From contig JAABQG010000017.1 of the NCBI GenBank assembly GCA_011391595.1, forward strand, positions 1 through 59,368: 59,368 nucleotides of DNA. Reading direction: 5' to 3'. Source of the DNA: Hydrogenophaga sp. (lineage in GTDB: Bacteria > Pseudomonadota > Gammaproteobacteria > Burkholderiales > Burkholderiaceae_C). This document shows positions 9,140 through 19,514 of the stretch, piece after piece (positions within the stretch are counted from its first letter, which is position 1; every line of letters starts with the position of its first letter). The translations under genes were made by a program, and so were the position numbers. The notes beneath the pieces were generated by a model, which was given only the letters and a program-made list of their open reading frames with translations, searched no databases and was not told the origin of the DNA.

Positions 9140-9946
9140 CACCAGAATGGCTTGACTGACCGCGGCGAACCCCGCCCCGCGCTCGCCAAGGGTGACATAG
9201 GTCGGCAGCGCCTGCATGCGGGGCGCGGCCAGCCGGATGTTGGCGACGCCCACGCTGTGGCGGAAGTGGCGGAACATCGCCTCGTCGTTGCCCGAGTCGC
9301 CCACGGCCACCCAGTGGTCGAGTTCGCTGGCCAGGTCGCGACCGAGCAGGGTGCGCACGGCCCACACGGCGCCGGTCCATTTGTCGCCGGGGCTTACCGC
9401 GCCGTGGGTGTGGATGCTGCTGCGGGTGGTGTGCAGGCCCTCGGCGTGCAGCACGGCCTCGATGGCGTCGATCTGCGCCGGCGCCAGCGTTGCGAACTCG
9501 GCGTGGTCAAAGGCGATGTCGGTCTCGCGGCCAGCCGAATCCCGCGCCAGGCTCACGCCAGGTACTTCGCGCAGCACGCGCTGCGCGGCCTGGCGCAGGC
9601 GTTGCATATGGGCCTGCCGGGTGCCGGCATCCAGTTGATATATTTTTGATAGCGAACCATCGCCTTCCGACGCTGGAAAAGGACCGTTTTTGTCTGAAAC
9701 CAACGCCACGGCGCCGTTTTCGGCGACGATGGCATCCACGGGCCAGGCGCGGGCCTTGGGTTCCGACCACCCCACGGGACGCCCGGTGATGGCGATCACC
9801 GTCAACCCGGCGCGGCGCAGCGCGGCCAGCGCGTCCAGTGCGTCGGCGGTGATGTCGCCGTGGGTGGTGAGCGTGTCGTCGATGTCGGTGAAGACGCCTC
9901 GGATGCCGCGTCGCTCGGCCAGTGGCCAGTCGGACAGGGGGCGCAT
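9125..9946 (-). CDS. HAD-superfamily (type IIB) phosphatase
   Basis: A 273-residue soluble phosphatase. Motif I is FTDIDDTLTTHG near residue 18, motif II is ITGRP, and motif IV is GDSGNDEAMF near the C-terminus, as in the Cof/mannosyl-3-phosphoglycerate phosphatase branch. The ATG at 9946 (MRPLSDWPLAERRGIRG) is preferred over one at 10000, because the longer version would begin inside a dispersed repeat. Residues about 81-104 (VSDKNGPFPASEGDGSLSK) are the antisense reading of a Family A repeat inserted after the conserved AENGA motif. The gene lies downstream of prfC on the same strand. The physiological substrate is unknown. Confidence 0.85.
   Translation of the reverse strand: MRPLSDWPLAERRGIRGVFTDIDDTLTTHGDITADALDALAALRRAGLTVIAITGRPVGWSEPKARAWPVDAIVAENGAVALVSDKNGPFPASEGDGSLSKIYQLDAGTRQAHMQRLRQAAQRVLREVPGVSLARDSAGRETDIAFDHAEFATLAPAQIDAIEAVLHAEGLHTTRSSIHTHGAVSPGDKWTGAVWAVRTLLGRDLASELDHWVAVGDSGNDEAMFRHFRHSVGVANIRLAAPRMQALPTYVTLGERGAGFAAVSQAILVAISS
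9637..9705 (+). repeat. Family A repeat translated antisense inside the HAD phosphatase gene (copy A3)
   Basis: On the plus strand: TTGATAGCGAACCAT, then CTTCCGACGCTGGAAAAGGA and CCGTTTTTGTCTGAAA. It interrupts the minus-strand gene without shifting its frame. Confidence 0.8.
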
Positions 9947-9968
9947 CAGCACAGCGTCAACGGCCGCC

Positions 9969-10041
9969 GCGCCGGGCCGCCCCAAGCAAGGCCAGCCCAC
10001 TCGGGGGGCAGCGCAGTACGCGAAGCGACAAGCGTGGGGGC
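9969..10041 (-). repeat. Family B repeat between prfC and the HAD gene
   Basis: GCCGGGCCGCCCCAAGCAAG, then CAGCCCACTCGGGGGGCAGC and a right end AAGCGTGGGGGCA. It ends 4 bases before the prfC stop codon and occupies most of the prfC/HAD spacer. Confidence 0.88.
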
Positions 10042-10045
10042 AACA

Positions 10046-11674
10046 TCAGCCTGCGCTGCCCAGGCTCAATCCCGCGTGCTCGCGCAGCGGGTGAAAATGG
10101 ATCTTCGGAAAGCGCTCCTGCGCCAGCCGCACGTCGTAGGGCGAGGTGCACAGGTAGGCCAGCGTGTTGGCCGCGTCCTGTGCCAGACGGGTCGGGTAGG
10201 CGTTGGTGAACTCGCGCAGCTCGGCGGGCGAGTCGGCGGTGATCCAGCGCGCGCCGGTGTACTGGCAGCCTTCCAGCCGTACGTCGCAGTCGTACTCGCC
10301 TTTCAGCCGGTGCTGCACCACCTCGAACTGCAGCTGGCCCACGGCACCCAGCAGCATCGGGCCGCCCATCTCGGGGCGGAAGACCTGGATCGCGCCTTCC
10401 TCGCCGAGCTGCTCCAGCCCGGTCTGCAACTGCTTGGTGCGCAGCGGGTTCTTCAAAATCACCGTCATGAACAGCTCGGGCGCGAAGAAGGGCAGGCCGG
10501 TGAACTGCAGGCTGGCGCCGTCGGTGATGGTGTCGCCGAGCTGCACGCCGCCGTGCGTGGTGAAGCCGATGATGTCGCCCGCGTAGGCTTCCTCGACGGC
10601 TTCGCGGCGCTGCGACATGAAGGTAACGACAGACGTGGGTCGCAGCTCCTTGGCGGTGCGCTGCACCTTGAGCTTCATGCCCGGCGTGTATTTGCCTGAG
10701 GCCACGCGCACGAAGGCGATTCGGTCGCGGTGGTTGGCGTCCATGTTGGCCTGCACCTTGAACACCACGCCGGAAAAACCCGGGTCGTCGGGGAGCACGG
10801 TTTTCTCCACCGGCTGCTTGTTGACCACCAGCGAGCTTTTGCGCGGGCCGGGCGAGGGGGCCAGGTCCACCAGCGCGTCCAGCACCTCCATCACGCCGAA
10901 GTTGTTCACGCCCGAGCCAAAGAACACCGGCGTCTGCTTGCCCGCCAGGAAGGCCTCGCGGTCAAAGGCCGGCGAGGCGCCCGTGGCCAGTTCCATGCTT
11001 TCCATCGCGGTGTCCCAGTCGTGCCCGAAGCGCGCCTGGAGCACGGCGGGGTCGGTCAGCGGCATGGTTTCGAAGTCCTGTGGGCGCCGCTCCTTGCCGC
11101 CGTCGAACACCGTCATGGCCTGCGTGCGCAGGTTGACGATGCCGCCGAAGGTCTTGCCCTGGCCCACGGGCCAGGTCATGGGCACGCAGGGCATGCCGAG
11201 TTCGCGCTCCACCTCGTCGAGGATGTCCAGCGGGTCGCGCACCTCGCGGTCCATCTTGTTGACGAAGGTGATGATGGGCGTGTCGCGCTGGCGGCAGACC
11301 TCGATCAGCCGGCGCGTCTGCGCCTCCACGCCGTTGGCCGCGTCGATCACCATCAGGGCTGAGTCCACGGCGGTCAGCACGCGGTAGGTGTCCTCGCTGA
11401 AGTCCTTGTGGCCTGGGGTGTCGAGCAGGTTGATGACATGCTCGCGGTAGAGCATCTGCATCACCGACGAGGCGACAGAGATCCCGCGCTGCTTTTCTAT
11501 CTCCATCCAGTCGGAGGTGGCATGGCGCGTGGCCTTGCGCGCCTTCACCGAGCCGGCGATCTGGATCGCGCCGGAGAAAAGCAGCAGTTTTTCCGTCAGC
11601 GTCGTTTTACCGGCATCGGGGTGGGAAATGATGGCAAAGGTCCGGCGGCGCCGGGTTTCAGAGGCGAAGGACAC
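10046..11674 (-). CDS. prfC: Peptide chain release factor 3 (RF3)
   Basis: A 542-residue translational GTPase that removes RF1/RF2 from the ribosome after termination. The G1 loop AIISHPDAGKTTLTEKL is at residues 14-30, followed by the switch II motif DTPGHKDFSEDTYR and NKMDRE for guanine recognition. Length and order match the RF3 family. It is transcribed divergently from ahcY; the 293-base gap between them carries the ahcY promoter and riboswitch. Confidence 0.97.
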   Translation of the reverse strand: MSFASETRRRRTFAIISHPDAGKTTLTEKLLLFSGAIQIAGSVKARKATRHATSDWMEIEKQRGISVASSVMQMLYREHVINLLDTPGHKDFSEDTYRVLTAVDSALMVIDAANGVEAQTRRLIEVCRQRDTPIITFVNKMDREVRDPLDILDEVERELGMPCVPMTWPVGQGKTFGGIVNLRTQAMTVFDGGKERRPQDFETMPLTDPAVLQARFGHDWDTAMESMELATGASPAFDREAFLAGKQTPVFFGSGVNNFGVMEVLDALVDLAPSPGPRKSSLVVNKQPVEKTVLPDDPGFSGVVFKVQANMDANHRDRIAFVRVASGKYTPGMKLKVQRTAKELRPTSVVTFMSQRREAVEEAYAGDIIGFTTHGGVQLGDTITDGASLQFTGLPFFAPELFMTVILKNPLRTKQLQTGLEQLGEEGAIQVFRPEMGGPMLLGAVGQLQFEVVQHRLKGEYDCDVRLEGCQYTGARWITADSPAELREFTNAYPTRLAQDAANTLAYLCTSPYDVRLAQERFPKIHFHPLREHAGLSLGSAG

Positions 11675-11807
11675 GAGGGTTCCAGAAGGTGAAGGCGGGG
11701 TGGTGGACCCCCGGGCGCAAAGGAGGGAAGGCCTTGGCCTGCAGGGTCAGCCGGTGGCCGGTTGTGGGGATTTTACCGGGGCAGGCCACCGTCCGGGCGC
11801 GCCCTTC

Positions 11808-11813
11808 TATAAT
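11808..11813 (+). promoter_or_regulatory. -10 box of the ahcY promoter
   Basis: A perfect TATAAT stands six to seven bases before the first paired stretch of the SAH riboswitch, the expected position for a transcript that starts at the riboswitch. The -35 side (GCCACC) is weak. Confidence 0.65.
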
Positions 11814-11818
11814 CTGAG

Positions 11819-11897
11819 GTTCCGAGGAGCGTTGCAGCGTCCCCAGCACAAGGCGGGGCGTGAGGCTCGGAACCCATTCATGCAACGACGCTCATCC
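11819..11897 (+). ncRNA. SAH riboswitch (S-adenosylhomocysteine sensor) in the ahcY leader
   Basis: The conserved elements are in order: GTTCCGAGGAGCGTTGCAGC on the 5' side, GAGGCTCGGAAC closing P1, and GCAACGACGCTCA forming the 3' pseudoknot strand. SAH riboswitches turn on genes that clear S-adenosylhomocysteine, and ahcY is the classic target. The ribosome site (TTTGGAGC) lies about 60 bases after the aptamer, so control may act on translation or on a short terminator; I cannot decide which. Confidence 0.9.
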
Positions 11898-11967
11898 ACT
11901 GAACAAGTGTGGTGAGCTTTTTTCTCCCCCTGTCAGTGGTTTTTCCTCAACTTGTTTGGAGCAAACC

Positions 11968-13401
<1,434 letters not shown>

Positions 13402-13407
13402 GACCGG

Positions 13408-14223
13408 ATGCGCATTGACCAGCTCCTGGGCGAACGCGGTCTGGCCACGTCACGCTCGCAGGCCCAGCGGCTGATTGCCGCTGGCGTGCGGTGGCGGCTC
13501 GACCGCGACGCGCCGTGGAAACTTGTGGCCAAGAATGGTGACGAGGTGCCCGGTTCGGCAGAAGTCGAATTGCTGGACACATCCGAAGCGCGCTACGTGT
13601 CGCGGGGCGGGCTCAAGCTCGAAGGCGCGCTCAAGGCCACTGGCTTGCAGGTGACGGGGCTGCGCTGCCTGGACATTGGTCAGTCCACGGGCGGCTTCAC
13701 CGACTGCCTGCTGCAGCACGGCGCGGCGCAGGTGACCGGCGTCGATGTGGGCTCGAACCAGGTGCACCCGAAAATTCGCGAAGATGTCCGGGTCACCTGC
13801 ATCGAAGGGGTCAATGCGCGCGAGCTGGATGCTTCTGACTTGATAGCTGACGAAGACCATACGACGCTGGACGAAGGCCATTTTCGTACTGAATTTGACA
13901 TGGTGACCGGCGACCTGTCGTTTATCTCGCTCACCCTGGTTCTGCCAGCGCTGGTGCCCTTCCTCAAGGCCGACGGCACGCTGCTGATGCTGGTCAAGCC
14001 ACAGTTCGAGCTTCAGCCCGGGCAAGTGGGAAAGGGCGGGATTGTGAAAGACACCGCGCTGTACGCAGTGGTTGAACAGCGCATTCGAGATGCCTGCGCG
14101 GCGCTCGGGCTGGTGGTGCGAGGCTGGTTCGACAGCCCGATCGCCGGAGGTGACGGCAACCGCGAGTTTTTTGTCTGGGCACGCAAGCCGGCAGCCAGCG
14201 AGATTCTGGGGAAAGAGACATGA
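13408..14223 (+). CDS. tlyA: TlyA-family RNA 2'-O-methyltransferase with translated repeat insert
   Basis: A 271-residue protein. The N-terminal S4 RNA-binding domain (MRIDQLLGERGLATSRSQA) occupies about residues 1-60. A SAM-dependent FtsJ-like methyltransferase follows, with CLDIGQSTGGFTDCLLQHGA and the later GDLSFISLTLVLP. Relatives methylate rRNA riboses; some were named hemolysins. Residues about 142-164 (ASDLIADEDHTTLDEGHF) are encoded by a Family A repeat, placed in the variable loop between NARELD and FDMVTGDLSF. The stop overlaps the metF start (ATGA), so the two are translationally coupled. Its SAM use fits the SAH-regulated operon. Confidence 0.92.
   Translation: MRIDQLLGERGLATSRSQAQRLIAAGVRWRLDRDAPWKLVAKNGDEVPGSAEVELLDTSEARYVSRGGLKLEGALKATGLQVTGLRCLDIGQSTGGFTDCLLQHGAAQVTGVDVGSNQVHPKIREDVRVTCIEGVNARELDASDLIADEDHTTLDEGHFRTEFDMVTGDLSFISLTLVLPALVPFLKADGTLLMLVKPQFELQPGQVGKGGIVKDTALYAVVEQRIRDACAALGLVVRGWFDSPIAGGDGNREFFVWARKPAASEILGKET
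13831..13899 (+). repeat. Family A repeat translated in tlyA (copy A4)
   Basis: TTGATAGCTGACGAAGACCA, then ACGACGCTGGACGAAGGCCA and a TTTTCGTACTGAATTT tail. It is sense to the gene and read in the common family frame as LIADEDHTTLDEG. Confidence 0.85.
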
Positions 14224-15062
14224 ATTTGCCTTTGAGTTTTGAATTTTTCCCACCGAAGACGGCCGAGGGCGCCGAGAAGCTGCGCGGCGTGCGCCAGCAG
14301 CTTTACGCGCTGGCGCCCGAGTTCTGCTCGGTGACCTATGGCGCGGGCGGCTCCACGCAGGAGGGCACCTTCACGACGGTGCGCGAGATCCTTTCCGAAG
14401 GCGTGGCCGCGGCTTCGCATTTCTCTTGTGTGGGAGCGACCCGCGATACCGTGCGCGAACAGTTGCAGGTCTTGAAGGCCATGGGCGTCAGGCGCCTGGT
14501 GGCCTTGCGCGGGGATCTGCCCAGCGGCTACGGGGCTGGCGGCGAATTTCCGTACGCGAGTGATCTGGTGGCCTTCATCCGCGCTGAAACCGGCGATGAC
14601 TTCCGCATCGAGGTGGCCTGCTATCCCGAGATCCATCCGCAGGCGAAGTCGGCTGAGGCCGACCTGCAGGCCTTTGTGGCGAAGGTGCGCGCCGGCGCCG
14701 ATTCAGCCATCACCCAGTATTTCTTCAACGCGGATGCCTATTTCCGTTTTGTGGACGATGCGATCAAGCTCGGGGTGAGCACGCCGGTGGTGCCCGGCAT
14801 CATGCCGATCACCAGTTCGACCCAGCTCATGCGTTTCTCCGATGCCTGCGGCGCGGAGATTCCACGCTGGATTCGCCTGCGGTTGCAGGGTTTTGGCGAT
14901 GACACCGCGTCGATCAAGGCGTTTGGCCTGGACGTGGTGACCGATCTGTGCGACCAGTTGCGCTGCGCGGAAGTGCCGGGGCTGCATTTCTACACCATGA
15001 ACCAGAGCGCGGCGACGACCGAAATCGTCCGACGGCTGGGGCAGGCAGGAGATCGAACATGA
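14220..15062 (+). CDS. metF: 5,10-methylenetetrahydrofolate reductase
   Basis: A 280-residue flavoprotein that makes 5-methyl-tetrahydrofolate for homocysteine remethylation. It begins [20 protein letters not shown], the usual MetF start, and has [40 protein letters not shown] and PGIMPITSS. The length is normal. The start overlaps the tlyA stop and the stop overlaps the next start, so three genes are coupled. With ahcY upstream it completes part of the methyl cycle; all may share the SAH riboswitch. Confidence 0.97.
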   Translation: MNLPLSFEFFPPKTAEGAEKLRGVRQQLYALAPEFCSVTYGAGGSTQEGTFTTVREILSEGVAAASHFSCVGATRDTVREQLQVLKAMGVRRLVALRGDLPSGYGAGGEFPYASDLVAFIRAETGDDFRIEVACYPEIHPQAKSAEADLQAFVAKVRAGADSAITQYFFNADAYFRFVDDAIKLGVSTPVVPGIMPITSSTQLMRFSDACGAEIPRWIRLRLQGFGDDTASIKAFGLDVVTDLCDQLRCAEVPGLHFYTMNQSAATTEIVRRLGQAGDRT

Positions 15063-15577
15063 AGCGGCCCGGGCTGGGTGTGCTGCTGTGCGCGTTGCTG
15101 ACCGGCCAGGCCGGCGCGACCGACGCATCTGCCGAGCCGTCTGCGGCGCCGACCGTGGAGAGCGCGGTGACCACCCTGTCCGGCCTGCCGACTCCGTCAG
15201 ATCCCGAGCACCAACCGGACGCCATGCTGGGAACCGGTCTGCGCGCCGAGGTTCCCGGAGAGGCTGCCATCGGGCTGGCGTTACAGCGCGAGATCAAACG
15301 GGGAAAAGCCTCGTGGTACGGTAAACGATTCCACGGCCGACGCACCGCCAGCGGTGAGCGGTTCAACATGTACGCCCTTACCGCGGCACACCCCAGTCTG
15401 CCGTTCGGCACCCTGTTGCGGGTGCGACACCTGGAATCTGGCCGCGAGGTAGTGGTTCGGGTCAACGACCGCGGGCCCTTTGCGCGCGGGCGCATTCTCG
15501 ATCTCAGCCATGCCGCCGCCGAAGCGCTGGGCATGATCGACGCCGGCGAAACGAAGGTCGCCCTCCACCACGATTGA
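15059..15577 (+). CDS. RlpA-like septal ring lytic transglycosylase family protein
   Basis: A 172-residue exported protein starting in the metF stop codon (ATGA overlap). A signal peptide ([20 protein letters not shown]) precedes a low-complexity stretch. From about residue 80 follows a double-psi beta-barrel domain with [29 protein letters not shown] and [16 protein letters not shown]. RlpA proteins cut denuded glycan strands at the division septum. There is no SPOR domain and no lipobox, so it is shorter than classical RlpA. Its place at the end of a methyl-cycle run looks like simple co-transcription. Confidence 0.87.
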   Translation: MKRPGLGVLLCALLTGQAGATDASAEPSAAPTVESAVTTLSGLPTPSDPEHQPDAMLGTGLRAEVPGEAAIGLALQREIKRGKASWYGKRFHGRRTASGERFNMYALTAAHPSLPFGTLLRVRHLESGREVVVRVNDRGPFARGRILDLSHAAAEALGMIDAGETKVALHHD

Positions 15578-15663
15578 GCATCGCCTGCCAGCGGTCGGCC
15601 AGCAGCGTGGCGCGCTATCGCACAATCTCTGCCGTTTCACCCATTCCAACCAGGAGACTCCCC

Positions 15664-16941
15664 ATGAAAATCGAAACCATCGCTGTTCATGGCGGCTACA
15701 CGCCCGACCCCACGACCAAGGCCGTGGCCGTGCCGATCTACCAGACGGTCGCCTACGCATTCGACGATACGCAGCACGGCGCCGACCTGTTCGACCTGAA
15801 GGTCGCGGGCAACATCTACAGCCGCATCATGAATCCGACCAACGGCGTGCTAGAGGCGCGTCTGGCGGCGCTGGAAGGCGGCGTGGGCGCGCTGGCCATG
15901 GCCTCGGGCATGGCGGCGATCACGGCAGCCATCCAGACCATCGCTGAAACCGGGGACAACATCGTGTCGGCGTCGACCTTGTACGGCGGCACCTACAACC
16001 TGTTTGCCCACACTTTTCCGCAGCAGGGCATTGAAGTGCGATTCGCCGATTCACGCGACCCGGCGTCGTTCTCGGCGCTGATCGATGCGCGCACCAAGGC
16101 GGTGTATTGCGAATCGGTGGGCAATCCGCTGGGCAACGTCACCGACATCGCTGCGCTGGCGGCCGTGGCCCACGCGGCGGGCGTGCCGCTGATCGTGGAC
16201 AACACCGTGTCCAGCCCCTACCTGTGCCGGCCCTTCGAGCACGGGGCCGATATCGTGGTGCATTCGCTGACCAAGTACCTGGGGGGCCACGGCACCACCA
16301 TCGGCGGCGCGATCGTCGATTCAGGCAAGTTCCCGTGGGCCGAGCACAAGACGCGGTTCAAACGCCTGAACGAGCCCGACGTGAGCTACCACGGCGTGGT
16401 CTATACCGAGGCGCTCGGCGCGGCGGCCTATATCGGCCGGGCCCGCGTGGTGCCCTTGCGCAACATGGGCGCGGCGCTGAGCCCGATGAATGCTTTCCAG
16501 ATTCTGCAGGGTATCGAGACACTGGCGCTGCGCATGGACCGGATCTGCGAAAACGCCGTCAAGGTGGCGCAGCACCTGCAAGACCACGCCAAGGTGGCCT
16601 GGGTCAACTACGCGGGCCTGCCCGACCACCGCGACCATGCGCTCGTGCAGAGGTACATGGGCGGCAAGGCCTCCGGCATCATCAGCTTCGGCCTCAAGGC
16701 GGCGGACAGCTTGGAGGCCGGCGCCCGCTTCCAGGACGCGCTGCAGCTGTTCACCCGGCTGGTCAACATTGGCGACGCCAAGTCGCTGGCCTGCCACCCG
16801 GCGTCCACCACGCACCGCCAGCTCAATCCGCAGGAACTGGCCAAAGCCGGTGTCAGCCGGGACATGGTGCGCCTGTCCATCGGCATCGAGCACATCGACG
16901 ACCTGCTGGCCGATCTGGACCAGGCGCTGACGGCGGTTTGA
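15664..16941 (+). CDS. O-acetylhomoserine aminocarboxypropyltransferase/sulfhydrylase-like enzyme
   Basis: A 425-residue PLP enzyme of the Cys/Met metabolism family. The N-terminus is [20 protein letters not shown], the substrate-loop motif is [20 protein letters not shown], and the PLP lysine lies in [16 protein letters not shown]. Length and motifs fit O-acetylhomoserine sulfhydrylase (MetY type), which makes homocysteine from O-acetylhomoserine and sulfide, rather than the shorter cystathionine enzymes. AGGAGA lies 7 bases before the ATG. It converges with paaE, leaving only 14 bases between stop codons. Confidence 0.9.
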   Translation: MKIETIAVHGGYTPDPTTKAVAVPIYQTVAYAFDDTQHGADLFDLKVAGNIYSRIMNPTNGVLEARLAALEGGVGALAMASGMAAITAAIQTIAETGDNIVSASTLYGGTYNLFAHTFPQQGIEVRFADSRDPASFSALIDARTKAVYCESVGNPLGNVTDIAALAAVAHAAGVPLIVDNTVSSPYLCRPFEHGADIVVHSLTKYLGGHGTTIGGAIVDSGKFPWAEHKTRFKRLNEPDVSYHGVVYTEALGAAAYIGRARVVPLRNMGAALSPMNAFQILQGIETLALRMDRICENAVKVAQHLQDHAKVAWVNYAGLPDHRDHALVQRYMGGKASGIISFGLKAADSLEAGARFQDALQLFTRLVNIGDAKSLACHPASTTHRQLNPQELAKAGVSRDMVRLSIGIEHIDDLLADLDQALTAV

Positions 16942-16955
16942 GCGGCTGCGGCGGA

Positions 16956-18059
16956 TCAGCGCTCGTCGTAGCTGACGACCAGGCGCTCGCTGGTCGGGCG
17001 CGCCTGGCAGGACAGCACGAAACCCTTGTCGGTTTCCCAAGGTTCAAGGGTGAAGTTCTTGTCCATGGTCACGCTGCCTTCCAGGACCTTGGCGCGGCAG
17101 GTGCAGCAGACACCGCCCCGGCATGACCAGGGCAGGTCGAGCCCGGCGGCCAGCGCGACATCGAGCACATGCTGGTCGGGCGCCATGTGAAGCTCATGGG
17201 GCTTGCCGTCCAGCACCACTGTCAAGGCGATCTTTCCAACCACAGGCGCCTTGTGTTTTGACAGTGCGGCCTGGCGATCGGCGGGCGCGAGCGCTTCCAG
17301 GGTGGGTGAGGTGAATCGTTCGCTGTGCACCCGGTTGGCCGGCACACCGGCGGCCAGCAGGGCGGCCTCGGTGGCTTCGATCATGGCTTCGGGCCCGCAG
17401 ACGAAGACCTCGTCCATGCTGCCCACCGGCAGGAGCGCGTCGATGATCGCCTGCACCTTGTCGCCGTCGATGCGACCCTGCAGCAGGTCGGCCTCCTGCG
17501 CCTCGCGCGAGAGCACGTGGATCAGCGTGAGGCGGTCGGGGTAGCGGTCCTTCAGGTCCTGCAGGGCTTCATTGAACATGACACTGGCCATGCGGCGGTT
17601 GCCATAGACCAGGGTGAATTTCGACTCGGGCTGTTCTTCGAGCGTGCTGGCCATGATCGACAGGATCGGCGTGATGCCTGAACCGGCGGCAAAGCCGACG
17701 CGGTGCAGCGCGCGCGGGCGGCTGGACACGAAGCGGCCGTCCGGCGGCATCACGGCCAGGGTGTCGCCGCCCTTCAGTTCTTTCGCGGCCCAGTTCGAGA
17801 AAACGCCGCCCTCCATCGGTCGGATGCCAATGTCCAGTTCGCTGCGCCGGCCCAGGTCGCTGCGGGTGCTGCAGATGGAATAGCTGCGGCGCACGTCGGC
17901 ACCATTGATGGTGGCGCGCAGCGTCAGGAACTGGCCCGGCTGAAATTCAAAGCTGTCACGCAGTGTTTCGGGAATCGAAAGCGTGATGGCGACGGCGCCT
18001 GCGGCTTCAGGACTGATCCGCGCGACGGTAAGGTCGTGAAAACGGGGGGCTGCAGACAT
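16956..18059 (-). CDS. paaE: Phenylacetyl-CoA epoxidase reductase subunit PaaE
   Basis: A 367-residue electron-transfer protein. A ferredoxin-reductase FAD domain (QPGQFLTLRA, RRSYSICS) comes first, then an NAD-binding domain (FAAGSGITPILSIMAS, VFVCGPEAMI), and a C-terminal plant-type [2Fe-2S] ferredoxin domain with CRGGVCCTCRAKV and a later LSCQA cysteine. It passes electrons from NADPH to the diiron PaaA. The start MSAAPRFHDL is chosen because longer versions run into paaD. It is the last gene of paaABCDE, 22 bases after paaD. Confidence 0.95.
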   Translation of the reverse strand: MSAAPRFHDLTVARISPEAAGAVAITLSIPETLRDSFEFQPGQFLTLRATINGADVRRSYSICSTRSDLGRRSELDIGIRPMEGGVFSNWAAKELKGGDTLAVMPPDGRFVSSRPRALHRVGFAAGSGITPILSIMASTLEEQPESKFTLVYGNRRMASVMFNEALQDLKDRYPDRLTLIHVLSREAQEADLLQGRIDGDKVQAIIDALLPVGSMDEVFVCGPEAMIEATEAALLAAGVPANRVHSERFTSPTLEALAPADRQAALSKHKAPVVGKIALTVVLDGKPHELHMAPDQHVLDVALAAGLDLPWSCRGGVCCTCRAKVLEGSVTMDKNFTLEPWETDKGFVLSCQARPTSERLVVSYDER

Positions 18060-18081
18060 GGTGGATTCGCTCGCGGCGCGG

Positions 18082-18621
18082 TTAATAGGGTTTGAAGTAG
18101 TCAAACGGCTCCATGCAGTCCAGGCACCGGTACAGGGCCTTGCAGGCGGTGGAGCCGAAGTGCGAGGTCTCGGTGGTGTTCTGCGAGCCGCACTGGGGGC
18201 AGGGCACGACCTCGGGCGTTGCGGCGCGCGCCGAGAAGCGGACGACGCTGGAGGCATCGCGGCCACCCGTGGCACTGCCGCATTGCGGCGGTGCGATCCC
18301 ATAGGCGCGCAGCTTGTCCTTTGCCACATCGCTCATCCAGTCGGTACTCCAGGCCGGCGCGAGCTGCGTCACCACGCGGGCGTCTATCCCGTGGGCGGCC
18401 AAGGTGTCCCGCACGTCGTCCTCGATCTGACCCATCGCCGGGCAGCCGCTGTAGGTCGGTGTGATCACCACCTCCAGGCCACCGACGCCGTCACGTATTT
18501 CGCGCAGGATGCCGAGTTCGCGCAGCGTGACCACCGGGATCTCCGGGTCGGTCAATGCTTCCAGCGCGGCCCAGATCTGCGGGTGGCTGCAGACGGGCGT
18601 CTGTGCGATTGAGGAGCTCAT
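18082..18621 (-). CDS. paaD: Phenylacetate-CoA oxygenase assembly protein PaaD
   Basis: A 179-residue protein with the MIP18/DUF59-like core (LTDPEIPVVTLRELGILRE, TPTYSGCPAM) and a C-terminal zinc ribbon, CPQCGSQNTTETSHFGSTAC and CLDC, ending in the typical FDYFKPY. PaaD is required for activity of the epoxidase, probably for iron-sulfur or diiron centre maturation. It lies between paaC and paaE, 20 bases after paaC. Confidence 0.94.
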   Translation of the reverse strand: MSSSIAQTPVCSHPQIWAALEALTDPEIPVVTLRELGILREIRDGVGGLEVVITPTYSGCPAMGQIEDDVRDTLAAHGIDARVVTQLAPAWSTDWMSDVAKDKLRAYGIAPPQCGSATGGRDASSVVRFSARAATPEVVPCPQCGSQNTTETSHFGSTACKALYRCLDCMEPFDYFKPY

Positions 18622-18641
18622 TGGGAAAACGGCGAAACGGA

Positions 18642-19514
18642 CTACCAGGCGGCCTGCGGATGCGCGCGCGCCAGACTCTGCATTTCGGCGAGTACGAAGC
18701 CGAGGTGCTCGGAGTGAACGCCCTGCTTGCCCCGGCTGACATAGCCTTGATCAGTCGGGCGCTTCAGGGTGGCTTCGCCGAGCGCGCTGTCAACCAGCGT
18801 GTTCCAGTCGGCCTGCAGTTCGCGAGGCGCCAGGCCGGCCCCACTGCTGCTGGCGGAAAACTCCGCGGCACTGTCGGTCCAGAACTCCTGGGTGTAGGGC
18901 ATCAGGTGATCCAGCGCGGCCTGGGCACGGGCATGCGACGCATCCGTGCCGTCGCCAAAGCGCACCAGCCAGTCGCGCGAGTGGCGCAGGTGGTAGCGCA
19001 CTTCCTTGAGCGACTTGGCGGCGATGGCCGCGAGTTGTCGATCCGCAGAGTCCTGAAGGCGCTCCCACATCAGCGCCATCAGGGCGCTGTAGAGGAAATT
19101 GCGCACGATGGTCGTCGCGTAATCCCGGTCCCCTGAAGCGGTGGCTGCCAGCGGCGGGCTGTGTGGCAGTTCGAGCAGGGTGTAGTTGCGGAAATCCGGC
19201 ACATCACGGAAATAGGCCAGGGAGTCCTCGGTAGCGCCATTGCCTATCAGCTGGGCCGCGTGCTGGTACAGCAGGCGGGCCTGGCCGATCAGGTCCAGGC
19301 TGTTGTTGGCCAGCGCCAGGTCTTCTTCGAGGATGGGGCCGTGACCGCACCATTCCGCATTGCGCTGCCCGAGGATCAACGCGTTGTCGGCAAGTTGCAG
19401 CAGGTAGTCTATCGGTGCCCCCACGCTTCCCACTGCGTGTGATGCGCTGCCCCCCGAGGGGACGCTCGCTTGCTTGGCGCGGTCCGGCGCGGCGCTCGGT
19501 TCGGTCGTCTGCAT
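18642..19514 (-). CDS. paaC: Phenylacetyl-CoA epoxidase structural subunit PaaC, with repeat-derived N-terminus
   Basis: A 290-residue ferritin-fold protein that partners PaaA in the epoxidase. The family core starts at about residue 35 (APIDYLLQLADNALILGQRN) and continues with EWCGHGPILEEDLALANNSL, ending in EMQSLARAHP. The ATG at 19514 overlaps the paaB stop as TGATG. Between this start and the family core, residues 6-33 (RAKQASVPSGGSASHAVGSV) come entirely from a Family B repeat, and no start codon lies after the repeat. So the repeat appears to have been inserted just inside the 5' end and is now translated. Confidence 0.93.
   Translation of the reverse strand: MQTTEPSAAPDRAKQASVPSGGSASHAVGSVGAPIDYLLQLADNALILGQRNAEWCGHGPILEEDLALANNSLDLIGQARLLYQHAAQLIGNGATEDSLAYFRDVPDFRNYTLLELPHSPPLAATASGDRDYATTIVRNFLYSALMALMWERLQDSADRQLAAIAAKSLKEVRYHLRHSRDWLVRFGDGTDASHARAQAALDHLMPYTQEFWTDSAAEFSASSSGAGLAPRELQADWNTLVDSALGEATLKRPTDQGYVSRGKQGVHSEHLGFVLAEMQSLARAHPQAAW
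19416..19499 (+). repeat. Family B repeat forming the 5' end of the paaC coding region
   Basis: CCCCCACGCTTCCCACTGCG, then GCGCTGCCCCCCGAGGGG and GCTTGCTTGGCGCGGTCCGG. It is antisense to paaC and read in the family's common antisense frame (PSGGSA then SVGA). Confidence 0.9.

Noticed and set aside
9947-10000. Upstream start of the HAD phosphatase gene at 10000
   Set aside because: The extra 18 residues would come from the edge of a Family B repeat; the ATG at 9946 gives the normal distance to the first catalytic motif.
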